This document shows positions 35,914 through 43,407 of a stretch of 64,000 nt of DNA, piece after piece; position 1 is the first letter of the stretch, and every line of letters starts with the position of its first letter. The stretch spans positions 4,655,001 through 4,719,000 of the forward strand of contig NZ_CP065589.1 in the NCBI RefSeq assembly GCF_021278965.1, given 5' to 3'. Both the position numbers and the translations under genes were made by a program. The notes below the pieces were generated by a model. That model saw nothing but the letters and a program-made list of their open reading frames with translations, did not search any database and was not told the DNA's origin. Source of the DNA: Chryseobacterium capnotolerans (lineage in GTDB: Bacteria; Bacteroidota; Bacteroidia; Flavobacteriales; Weeksellaceae).

Positions 35914-37311
35914 ATGTCAGGACATTACGAAGCTCCGATAAGGGAACCTCTAATTATTGGTCACAAAACTTATCACGATATCACAGAAGATATTGCACGA
36001 CCTATCGAAGAAAGAGCAGGTAAATTATGGTGGATTTCATTATATGCAGCCTTAGTTCTATTCATCTATGGATTCGGATGTATCGCTTATACTATCGGAA
36101 CAGGTATTGGGTCATGGGGGCTTAACAGAACTATTAACTGGGGTTGGGATATTACCAACTTCGTATGGTGGGTAGGTATCGGTCACGCCGGAACCCTAAT
36201 CTCAGCAGTATTATTATTATTTAGACAGAGATGGAGAATGTCTGTAAACAGATCTGCAGAGGCGATGACGATCTTTGCGGTTGTACAGGCAGCAATCTTC
36301 CCTGTAATTCACATGGGTAGAGTTTGGGTTGGATACTGGGTATTCCCATTACCAAACCAATTCGGTTCTCTTTGGGGGAACTTCAACTCTCCTCTACTTT
36401 GGGACGTATTTGCGATCTCTACGTATTTCTCAGTGTCAACTGTATTCTGGTTCATGGGACTAATCCCTGACTTTGCAATGATCAGAGATAGAGCGAAAAC
36501 TCCTTGGACTAAGAAGATTTATACTTTCCTTGCATTCGGTTGGGGTGGTAAAGCAAAACACTGGCAAAGATTCGAAGAACTTTCTTTGGTTCTTGCAGGT
36601 TTAGCAACTCCACTTGTATTCTCAGTACACACAACCGTATCTTTTGACTTCGCGACTTCAGTAATTAAAGGATGGCACTCTACGATCTATCCTCCTTACT
36701 TCGTTGCCGGTGCGATCTTCTCAGGATTTGCAATGGTACAGACACTATTGTTGGTAGCTAGAAAAGTTTGTCACTTAGAAGAATATATTACAATGTATCA
36801 TATCGAAATTATGAACATCGTAATCGTTCTTACAGGTGGTATGGTAACAGTAGCTTATGCAACTGAATATTTCATCGGATGGTACTCAGGATCTAGATTT
36901 GAAGATTTCACATATCTTTCTCCAGGTGCTGCTGTAGGACCTTACTGGTGGGCATTCTGGTCATTGATCATCTGTAACCTTGTAGTTCCTGCTTCATTCT
37001 GGTTCAAAAGAGCAAGAACGAACATTATCTGGACATTCATTGTTGCTTTGATCATCAACATCGGTATGTGGTTTGAGCGTTTTGATATCATCGTTATCAA
37101 CCTTTCTAGAGACTACTTACCAGGATCGTGGACAATGTTTAAACCAACGATCATTGATGTGGGTGTATACTTAGGAACTATCGGATTCTTCTCTGTATTA
37201 TTCTTATTATATGCAAGAACATTCCCTGTAATTGCACAGGCTGAATTAAAATCGATTTTGAAAATCTCAGGTGAAACTTATAAAGCAAAAGAAGGAGATG
37301 AGCACCACTAA
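35914..37311 (+). CDS. actC: Alternative Complex III subunit ActC (NrfD/PsrC-like, quinone-binding)
   Basis: 465 residues, polytopic with about ten hydrophobic helices. NrfD-like family: EPLIIGHKTYHDITEDI at the N-terminus, WWVGIGHAGTLISAVLLL near 88-105 with the conserved helix-II His, and HTTVSFDFATSVIKGWHST near 237-255. It oxidises menaquinol in the membrane. Its end overlaps the actD start by 14 bp, indicating coupled translation. Confidence 0.95.
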   Translation: MSGHYEAPIREPLIIGHKTYHDITEDIARPIEERAGKLWWISLYAALVLFIYGFGCIAYTIGTGIGSWGLNRTINWGWDITNFVWWVGIGHAGTLISAVLLLFRQRWRMSVNRSAEAMTIFAVVQAAIFPVIHMGRVWVGYWVFPLPNQFGSLWGNFNSPLLWDVFAISTYFSVSTVFWFMGLIPDFAMIRDRAKTPWTKKIYTFLAFGWGGKAKHWQRFEELSLVLAGLATPLVFSVHTTVSFDFATSVIKGWHSTIYPPYFVAGAIFSGFAMVQTLLLVARKVCHLEEYITMYHIEIMNIVIVLTGGMVTVAYATEYFIGWYSGSRFEDFTYLSPGAAVGPYWWAFWSLIICNLVVPASFWFKRARTNIIWTFIVALIINIGMWFERFDIIVINLSRDYLPGSWTMFKPTIIDVGVYLGTIGFFSVLFLLYARTFPVIAQAELKSILKISGETYKAKEGDEHH

Positions 37312-37819
37312 AATTGTATACGGACTTTATGCTGACGACGACGATTTAATGAACGGCGTTAAAGCATTCAACGATAAAGGAATCGCTATAAACGAAGTGT
37401 ATACTCCGTTTCCGGTTCACGGACTAGATAAGGCTTTAGGATTAAAGAAAACTAGAATTTCTGATGCAGCTTTCATCTATGCTTGTTATGGTGTTACTAT
37501 TGGTGCTACTTTAACTTGGTATGTGATGAACCATGACTGGCCTCAGAACATCGGTGGTAAACCAGCATTTGACTGGGGACACAATATGCCGGCATTCGTA
37601 GTTCCAATGTTCGAATTAATGGTATTCTGTGCAGCTCACATGATGTCTTTAACTTTCTTAGTTAGAAACAAAATGTATCCAGGAGCCCCTGCTCAGAACC
37701 CGGATCCAAGAACTACTGATGATAAATTCATGATGGAATTCGTAACTGAAGATGTAGAATCTGTAAAACAGTTGCTAATTGAAACTGGAGTTGAAGAAAT
37801 AACTGTTAAAGACGCTTAA
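37298..37819 (+). CDS. actD: Alternative Complex III subunit ActD (DUF3341)
   Basis: 173 residues from ATG 37298 (MSTTKIVYGLYADDDDLM). An in-frame ATG at 37271 inside actC is less likely. A soluble ferredoxin-like start is followed by two membrane helices (about 65-85 and 107-128) and a short C-terminal domain; PFPVHGLDKALGLKKTR is the DUF3341 signature. It is a structural membrane subunit of ACIII. The gap to actE is 1 bp. Confidence 0.92.
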   Translation: MSTTKIVYGLYADDDDLMNGVKAFNDKGIAINEVYTPFPVHGLDKALGLKKTRISDAAFIYACYGVTIGATLTWYVMNHDWPQNIGGKPAFDWGHNMPAFVVPMFELMVFCAAHMMSLTFLVRNKMYPGAPAQNPDPRTTDDKFMMEFVTEDVESVKQLLIETGVEEITVKDA

Positions 37820-37820
37820 A

Positions 37821-38507
37821 ATGAAAAAGAATGTATTAAGAATTACAGCAGTTTTAGGTTTAACAACAGTTTTACTTAACTCTTGCGGACCAAAGGAGAA
37901 CACTCCATTGGTTTATTTCCCGGACATGTATTTTCCGGTAGCTTATGATCCATTGATGAAAGCTCAGGATGCGTATTCAGATCATGAAAATGAAATTCCT
38001 GCTTTCGTAAAGAATAATGGTGCAACAGGTCTTTCTCCAGTAGAAGGATCAGTTGCTCAGAATAAAGATGGAGTTTTTGAAGAAAGCTTATTACCAAAAA
38101 ATGTTGACGAGTACAACGCTGGTTATGATGCTTCTAAAAAACTTACTGCTTCTCCTCTAAATCCAGCTAATGCTGCTAAAGATCTTGAAAGAGGAAAAGT
38201 ATTGTTCGACCACACTTGTGCTGCATGCCACGGAACAGGAGGTGATGGACAAGGACCAATTGTACAAACAGGAGCATTCTCTGGAGTACCAAACTATGCT
38301 GATAGAGAGCTTACAGTAGGATCTGTTCATTATGTATTAACAAACGGTAGAAATGCCATGGGATCTTATGCGGGACAATTGAACGCAGGAGATAGATGGA
38401 GAGTAGCAATGTATGTGATGAGTGCTTTCAAAAAAGGAGCAGCAGCACCGGCAGCAGCTACAGCGGCGGCACCAGCAACTGAAACGACTACCGAAACTAA
38501 AAAATAA
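37821..38507 (+). CDS. actE: Alternative Complex III subunit ActE (monohaem cytochrome c lipoprotein)
   Basis: 228 residues. Lipoprotein signal peptide with lipobox LNSC (Cys22). A PVAYDPLMKAQDAY-type region typical of ActE precedes the cytochrome c domain with CAACH at 133-137 and probable axial Met in NAMGSYAGQ. An Ala/Thr/Glu-rich tail (about 200-228) is low complexity. It is an electron-carrying periplasmic subunit. Confidence 0.93.
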   Translation: MKKNVLRITAVLGLTTVLLNSCGPKENTPLVYFPDMYFPVAYDPLMKAQDAYSDHENEIPAFVKNNGATGLSPVEGSVAQNKDGVFEESLLPKNVDEYNAGYDASKKLTASPLNPANAAKDLERGKVLFDHTCAACHGTGGDGQGPIVQTGAFSGVPNYADRELTVGSVHYVLTNGRNAMGSYAGQLNAGDRWRVAMYVMSAFKKGAAAPAAATAAAPATETTTETKK

Positions 38508-38515
38508 GAAAAGAA

Positions 38516-39847
38516 ATGTATAGTTTTTCACCAAAATTAAAATCAACTTCTATCATACTTCTTGTTGTAGGTTTAGTTCTGTTTGGTATTGGTTTCTTTA
38601 TGAACAAAGGACTTTCTACTGAGCAAATAGAACACATGATGGAAGCTGTTCATGCTTCTGGACATGATGCTCCTACACACTCAAGTGAAATGGTTGGACC
38701 GCAGGATCATGCTGCTCACTTAGAGCACGCTACAATGCAGGTTCATAACCAGCCTTTAGCATCGCTGCACTTTGTAGCAGTGTTCTTCTTTGGAGTAAGT
38801 TGTGCTGTATTGTTTTTTTACTGTATTCAGCATGCTGCCCACGCTGGTTGGCCAATTATTATTACAAGAGTAATGGAAGCTATCGCTTCTTATATTCCTT
38901 ACGGAGGGGCTATTCTGGTTATTATGATGATTTTAAACATCACTCACAATGGCCACCTATTCCACTGGATGGATCCGGAATTAACGAATCCTGAATCTGC
39001 ACACTTCGACGTAATTTTATTCGAAAAGAAAAGATTCTTGAATATACCTTTCTATGCTATCAGAACAATCATTTATGTAGTAGGTGCTTCTTTCTTCGCA
39101 TGGAAACTTAAAGCTCAGTCTAAAAAAGTAGACGATACTAAATCTAAAGTTGAGTATCAAATGCTTTACAGATGGGCAGTAGGATATATTGCATTCTTCG
39201 GATTTGCTTCTGCTGCTTGGGCTTGGGACTGGTTGATGTCTATTGACCCTCACTGGTATTCTACAATGTATATCTGGTATTCAATGGTTAGCTGCCTTTC
39301 AAGTGGTATTGCTGTAATCATTTTATTAAGTGTTTATCTTAAGAAAAATGGTTTCTTACCACAGTTCAATGACAACCACTTACACGATTTAGGAGTTTTC
39401 CTTTTCGCTACAAGTATGCTTTGGACATATACATGGTTCGCTCAGTTCATGCTTTACTGGTATGCAAACGTTCCTGAAGAGGTTAATTACTTCTTCGGTA
39501 GATTCCAGCACTATGGTACTACATTCTTACCAATGCTAATCATCAACTTCTTATTACCACTATTGGTATTAGTAAGTAGCAGCATTAAGAGAAACTACAA
39601 AGTAGTTACCACAATGGCAGTAGTAGTTATCTTAGGTCACCTTTTAGATTACTTCAACATGGTAATGCCGGGAACGGTAGGACCATTCTGGAACACTCCT
39701 GAAGTATTCTTATTAATCTTAGGAGCAGTTTTATTCGTAGCTGGACTATTTATGTTTACTGTACTTTCAGCTTTATCTAAACTGAAGTTGATTCCTACAG
39801 GAAACCCATACTTACACGAATCTGAAATTTATGAATATCCTTTCTAA
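38516..39847 (+). CDS. actF: Alternative Complex III subunit ActF (second NrfD-like membrane subunit)
   Basis: 443 residues with about ten membrane helices. YSFSPKLKSTSIILLVVGL opens the first helix; a His-rich periplasmic loop (MMEAVHASGHDAPTHSSEM) and IPYGGAILVIMMILN with HLFHWMD follow. It is a paralogue of ActC. In many Bacteroidota the cytochrome oxidase genes coxB/coxA come next, but here a strong terminator ends the operon and a lipoprotein gene follows. Confidence 0.94.
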   Translation: MYSFSPKLKSTSIILLVVGLVLFGIGFFMNKGLSTEQIEHMMEAVHASGHDAPTHSSEMVGPQDHAAHLEHATMQVHNQPLASLHFVAVFFFGVSCAVLFFYCIQHAAHAGWPIIITRVMEAIASYIPYGGAILVIMMILNITHNGHLFHWMDPELTNPESAHFDVILFEKKRFLNIPFYAIRTIIYVVGASFFAWKLKAQSKKVDDTKSKVEYQMLYRWAVGYIAFFGFASAAWAWDWLMSIDPHWYSTMYIWYSMVSCLSSGIAVIILLSVYLKKNGFLPQFNDNHLHDLGVFLFATSMLWTYTWFAQFMLYWYANVPEEVNYFFGRFQHYGTTFLPMLIINFLLPLLVLVSSSIKRNYKVVTTMAVVVILGHLLDYFNMVMPGTVGPFWNTPEVFLLILGAVLFVAGLFMFTVLSALSKLKLIPTGNPYLHESEIYEYPF

Positions 39848-39868
39848 GGACTCCATAAAATAAACTAT

Positions 39869-39905
39869 AAAAGACTGATTGTTAAAACAATCAGTCTTTT
39901 TTTTA
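39869..39905 (+). terminator. Terminator of the ACIII operon
   Basis: AAGACTGATTGTT and AACAATCAGTCTT form a 13-bp inverted repeat followed by TTTTTTTT. Confidence 0.92.
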
Positions 39906-39990
39906 CATTCACTTATAACCATTACTTTTAAGACAATGTGATGACAATAACAAATCAAAAAATAAAATCTACTATTAATAAAGGTTTTAG

Positions 39991-39998
39991 TAAATTTG
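39991..39998 (+). promoter_or_regulatory. -7 element of the lipoprotein-apt operon
   Basis: TAAATTTG 17 bp before ATG 40016. It overlaps an upstream in-frame extension and so supports 40016 as the start. Confidence 0.6.
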
Positions 39999-40015
39999 CA
40001 ACAAACCAAATAAAA

Positions 40016-41221
40016 ATGAAAAAGTTTTCTTTTCTACTTGTTTTCAGTCTGTTGCTTTTTACAGCATGTAAGAAAGATCATGTAGATGCTACGAATACTA
40101 AAACGCTGCAGTCAAGTATCAATGATATGACTTCCAGCCTACCTACCATTAAACAGATTAAGTTTAATGAAGCTCTTTATATACTTAAAACATTTGGCGT
40201 GGAAGCTGATGGGGATGTGAATGAGCTAAAAGCTCTTGGAAAACTGATTAACGGGAAAAAAGTTCCTGAGATCATGACCTTAGCTGATGAAGTTGCACAA
40301 AAAAACGGAATCGAATGGGCCAGTACTAACCCACCTTCATTAGGTGAAATGAATATCTTCGGTGATGATAAAGCCAAAGAAAGTGACCCTAATGATGTAA
40401 AAGCAGGAGCATTGTCAATTGTTACAAGACCAACAGGAGATGACGGAAACGGATCTCCAACAGCTATTCAGATCGTTCCAAGATTAGTAGATGCTGCAGG
40501 AAACCCTGTATCATTTACAGGAGCAGGTTTGGAGGCTACCTTAGAAGTTTTCAGTAATGGAGTAAGACTTTCTACTGCTAAAAACCTGATGCAGGATAAT
40601 AACTTTAAGGGATTCAACCTTAAATTCTCCTCTATCCCGGCTTCAAAAGTAGTAGATAACAAAATCGATATCACAGTTTCTGTAAAAACAACGGCAAAGA
40701 CATTCAAAATGTCTAAAATCGGATTGGATGTAAATGCAGCAGCCTTGAAAGTTCCTGCTGTTCCAAAAACTGATACAACCGCTGTTCCACAACAACCAAG
40801 TGCTGTAGTAGATCCTAATAATCCGGCAACCACTACTCCAACTCCAACTACAGAACCTGGTACAGCAACTCCGACAGCTCCGGCATCACCTAAGCAGCCC
40901 ACTGCGGATCCCAAAAATACAGTTAGTAAATTCCTGAGCAGTGTAGGTTCTCAAAACCTTAAAGCAGCTTATGATGCTTCCAATAACCCAAGCTGGGGAA
41001 GCTATGAGTCTTTCTCCAATCCTAATTCAGGTTTTGGGGCTGTAAAGAATGTAAGCGTAAAAAATATTACCACCAGTGCATCTAATCCAAATGGAGCGAG
41101 TGTAAATGCTACTTATGATGTAACGGATAAAAACGGAAAGACAACCTCATTAAAGGTAACTTTCGGACTTAAAAATGTAAATGGAGACTGGAAAATTTCC
41201 AGCTATAAAATCAACCCATAA
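40016..41221 (+). CDS. Hypothetical two-domain lipoprotein
   Basis: 401 residues from ATG 40016 (MKKFSFLLVFSLLLFTAC). The lipobox FTAC gives Cys18. A first globular domain (about 20-255) of unknown family, with an immunoglobulin-like stretch, is joined by a Pro/Thr-rich linker (about 260-305, with PTPTTEPGTATPTAP) to a C-terminal domain of about 100 residues (VSKFLSSVGSQNLKAAYDAS ... NGDWKISSYKINP) that resembles NTF2-like or DUF4878-type lipoprotein domains. Function unknown. The next gene, apt, starts directly after the stop codon, so the two are co-transcribed. Confidence 0.75.
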   Translation: MKKFSFLLVFSLLLFTACKKDHVDATNTKTLQSSINDMTSSLPTIKQIKFNEALYILKTFGVEADGDVNELKALGKLINGKKVPEIMTLADEVAQKNGIEWASTNPPSLGEMNIFGDDKAKESDPNDVKAGALSIVTRPTGDDGNGSPTAIQIVPRLVDAAGNPVSFTGAGLEATLEVFSNGVRLSTAKNLMQDNNFKGFNLKFSSIPASKVVDNKIDITVSVKTTAKTFKMSKIGLDVNAAALKVPAVPKTDTTAVPQQPSAVVDPNNPATTTPTPTTEPGTATPTAPASPKQPTADPKNTVSKFLSSVGSQNLKAAYDASNNPSWGSYESFSNPNSGFGAVKNVSVKNITTSASNPNGASVNATYDVTDKNGKTTSLKVTFGLKNVNGDWKISSYKINP

Positions 41222-41758
41222 ATGGCTTCATCAGAACTTATCAAAAGACTAGAAGAAACAATTGAAAATATTCCGGACTTTCCTATTCCAGGAATTCAAT
41301 TTAAGGATATTTCACCTATCTTTTTAGATCCTAAACTTTATGAAGATGTAATTGCAGACCTTGCTGCTCACAGTAAAGGAAAAATAGATGCAGTATGCGG
41401 AATAGAAAGCCGTGGTTACCTTTTTGGAATTGCAATTGCCGTAGCATTGGAAGTTCCTTTTATCTTAATCAGAAAAGCGGGAAAACTTCCACCTCCTGTT
41501 ATCTCAGAAAAATATGACCTGGAATACGGAAGTGCAATTATCGAAACCCGTGAAGGACAGATAAAGCCCGGACAAAGAGTTTTAATCCATGATGATCTTT
41601 TAGCAACAGGAGGAACAACCGAAGCGGCTGCTAAATTAGTAGAAAAACAAGGGGCAACTGTTTCTCAATTCAGTTTCCTGATTGGTTTAACAGGTTTGAA
41701 TGGAGATGAAAAACTTAAAAAGTTTGGCGCAGAGGTCTACCATATTTTAGAATATTAA
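41222..41758 (+). CDS. apt: Adenine phosphoribosyltransferase
   Basis: 178 residues. It salvages adenine with PRPP to AMP. IPDFPIPGIQFKDISPIF at the N-terminus, GIESRGYLFG near 60, and the PRPP loop VLIHDDLLATGGTTEAA near 120-136 are all visible. The ATG follows the preceding lipoprotein stop with no gap. Confidence 0.96.
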   Translation: MASSELIKRLEETIENIPDFPIPGIQFKDISPIFLDPKLYEDVIADLAAHSKGKIDAVCGIESRGYLFGIAIAVALEVPFILIRKAGKLPPPVISEKYDLEYGSAIIETREGQIKPGQRVLIHDDLLATGGTTEAAAKLVEKQGATVSQFSFLIGLTGLNGDEKLKKFGAEVYHILEY

Positions 41759-41777
41759 TATTCAGAATAAAAAATAT

Positions 41778-41853
41778 GCTTCGGCTCCGCTCAGCATGAC
41801 AATTACTAGAAAAACCACAGGTTTAGAAATGTCATACTGAACAGAGTCGAAGC
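41778..41853. repeat. Long imperfect inverted repeat of the GCTTCG...CATGACA type
   Basis: A 24-nt arm at 41778-41801 (GCTTCGGCTCCGCTCAGC, then ATGACA) pairs with 41830-41853 (TGTCATACTGAACAGAGTC, then GAAGC) at 20 of 24 positions across a 28-nt loop, with a T-run after the second arm. From memory this is a widespread intergenic repeat of Bacteroidota. It may act as the apt terminator. Confidence 0.7.
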
Positions 41854-41912
41854 TTTTTTATGATAAATAAGAACAAATTCTCAAGATTTAAATAATAATA
41901 CCAATAAAGTAT

Positions 41913-41943
41913 TTTGTAAATCTCTAAGAAACAATTAAATTTG
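41913..41943 (+). promoter_or_regulatory. Promoter of the TPR-ribH operon with -33 and -7 elements
   Basis: TTTG (41913-41916), a 19-bp spacer and TAAATTTG (41936-41943), the best full match to the Bacteroidota consensus in the window. The ATG is 21 bp downstream. Confidence 0.7.
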
Positions 41944-41964
41944 CAATTCAATTTTTAAAAACTT

Positions 41965-42672
41965 ATGGCAAAATTGGGAAAGAATGCTCAGAACGAGCAA
42001 GAAGGTAAAGAAACGGTTGAGTTCTTCAAAGACCTTGACAGAGAGGCCTTAAACACTGAGAGATTTCTTGAAAAATATTCAAAACCGTTAGGGATTATAT
42101 TTGGAGTTTTAGTGTTAGGAGTTTTAGGATTCTTCGGATATAAGCAATTTGTAGTTGCTCCTAAAAACGCTGAAGCTGTGAAAAGCTTCCTAGCTGCTCA
42201 GAAAAACCTTACAGAAAATAAAAACGCTGAAGCTTTAGGAGGAAAATCTGCTGCAAACCCAGGTTTCATCGGAACTTCTAATGAATATTCTGGAACAAGC
42301 ATCGGACAGCTATCTGCTTACAACGCTGGTTTATTGAAATTCAAAGAAGGAAAGTTCCAGGAAGCTTATGATCTATTAGATAAATTCTCTTCTGATAACA
42401 AAACGCTAATGGCAATGAAATACGGAGCTATGGCTGATGCAAAATCAGGATTGAACAAAAATGATGAAGCTTTATCATTATTAGACAAAGCAGCTACTGC
42501 TTCTGATGACCCTTATACTACTTACTTCTTCACAAGAAAAGCAGGTATTGTAGCTTTAGGATTAAAGAAAAATGCAGAGGCTAAAAAATACTTCTCTTCA
42601 ATTGACGAGAAATACCAGGATTATGACAACGGAATGTCTGATTCTTACATTGAAATGACTAAATATTACTAA
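41965..42672 (+). CDS. Membrane-anchored TPR protein (YfgM/tetratricopeptide family)
   Basis: 235 residues. An acidic cytoplasmic N-terminus is followed by one membrane helix (about 45-65, LGIIFGVLVLGVLGFFGY) and an extracytoplasmic helical region with TPR-like repeats (about 110-225: YNAGLLKFKEGKFQEAYDLL, then DALSLLDKAATASDDPYTTY-like helices). The architecture resembles YfgM, a SecYEG-associated chaperone partner, but the role is inferred only. It lies 3 bp upstream of ribH. Confidence 0.8.
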   Translation: MAKLGKNAQNEQEGKETVEFFKDLDREALNTERFLEKYSKPLGIIFGVLVLGVLGFFGYKQFVVAPKNAEAVKSFLAAQKNLTENKNAEALGGKSAANPGFIGTSNEYSGTSIGQLSAYNAGLLKFKEGKFQEAYDLLDKFSSDNKTLMAMKYGAMADAKSGLNKNDEALSLLDKAATASDDPYTTYFFTRKAGIVALGLKKNAEAKKYFSSIDEKYQDYDNGMSDSYIEMTKYY

Positions 42673-42675
42673 AAA

Positions 42676-43194
42676 ATGGCAACAGTTAATCTTTCCGATT
42701 ACAAGCCACTTCATATAACCAATGCCGAAGATTTTTCTATCGGCATTGTTTTTTCTGAGTGGAATGATTTTGTAACGTACAATCTTCGTGATGCAGCTTT
42801 GGAAATCCTTGAAAAAGAAGGAGTAAAACCAGAAAACATTAAATTATTTCCTGTTCCGGGAGCTTTCGAGCTAAGCTATGCAAGCATGCAGCTTTGCAAA
42901 GAAAGAAAATATGATGCTGTCATCTCTATCGGATGTGTAATCCGTGGAGAAACACCTCACTTTGACTATGTTTGTTCTGCTGTAGCACAAGGAATCAAAG
43001 ATTGTAATATCATGACAGATACTCCTACCATTTTCTGCGTACTAACAGATGACACCAAAGAACAATCTATTGCAAGAAGCGGTGGAGACCTTGGGAATAA
43101 AGGAGTAGAAGCAGCAGTTACTGCGTTAAGAATGATTGATTTCAAAAAGAATTTATCCGATAAAAAAGGAAACATCGGTTTTGGACATTCTTAA
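42676..43194 (+). CDS. ribH: 6,7-dimethyl-8-ribityllumazine synthase
   Basis: 172 residues. It condenses a pyrimidinedione with dihydroxybutanone phosphate in riboflavin synthesis. Family motifs: FSEWNDFVTYNL near 28, FPVPGAFELSYA near 60, the ISIGCVIRGETPHFDYVCSA loop near 85-104, and the C-terminal KGVEAAVTALRMI. Confidence 0.96.
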   Translation: MATVNLSDYKPLHITNAEDFSIGIVFSEWNDFVTYNLRDAALEILEKEGVKPENIKLFPVPGAFELSYASMQLCKERKYDAVISIGCVIRGETPHFDYVCSAVAQGIKDCNIMTDTPTIFCVLTDDTKEQSIARSGGDLGNKGVEAAVTALRMIDFKKNLSDKKGNIGFGHS

Positions 43195-43221
43195 TCGTTG
43201 ACCTACTTTAACAATATACCG

Positions 43222-43248
43222 GGACTATTTTTTAATAGTCCTTTTTTT
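43222..43248 (+). terminator. Terminator of TPR-ribH
   Basis: GGACTATT and AATAGTCC pair around TTTT, followed by TTTTTTT. Confidence 0.88.
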
Positions 43249-43375
43249 GTTGGAAGATGAAAGGATAAAGACCATATTATTAAACATTAGTTTAAATCAT
43301 ACCTCTGAATTCTTAAAATCTTATAATAAATATCAGGTTTTGTTTTTTTTTCACTTAAAATTTGTACACAACAAC

Positions 43376-43383
43376 TATCTTTG
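43376..43383 (+). promoter_or_regulatory. -7 element of the LTA-synthase-like gene
   Basis: TATCTTTG 24 bp before the ATG. Confidence 0.5.
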
Positions 43384-43407
43384 TGAAAATCGTATAGACC
43401 AAAATCC

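Noticed and set aside
39938..40015. Longer start for the lipoprotein upstream of apt
   Set aside because: The extra 26 residues cover the -7 element, and the signal peptide begins at 40016.
43195..43407. Possible -33 box for the LTA-synthase-like gene
   Set aside because: TTTG copies exist, but their spacing to the -7 element (11 or over 30 bp) does not fit the usual 17-23 bp.
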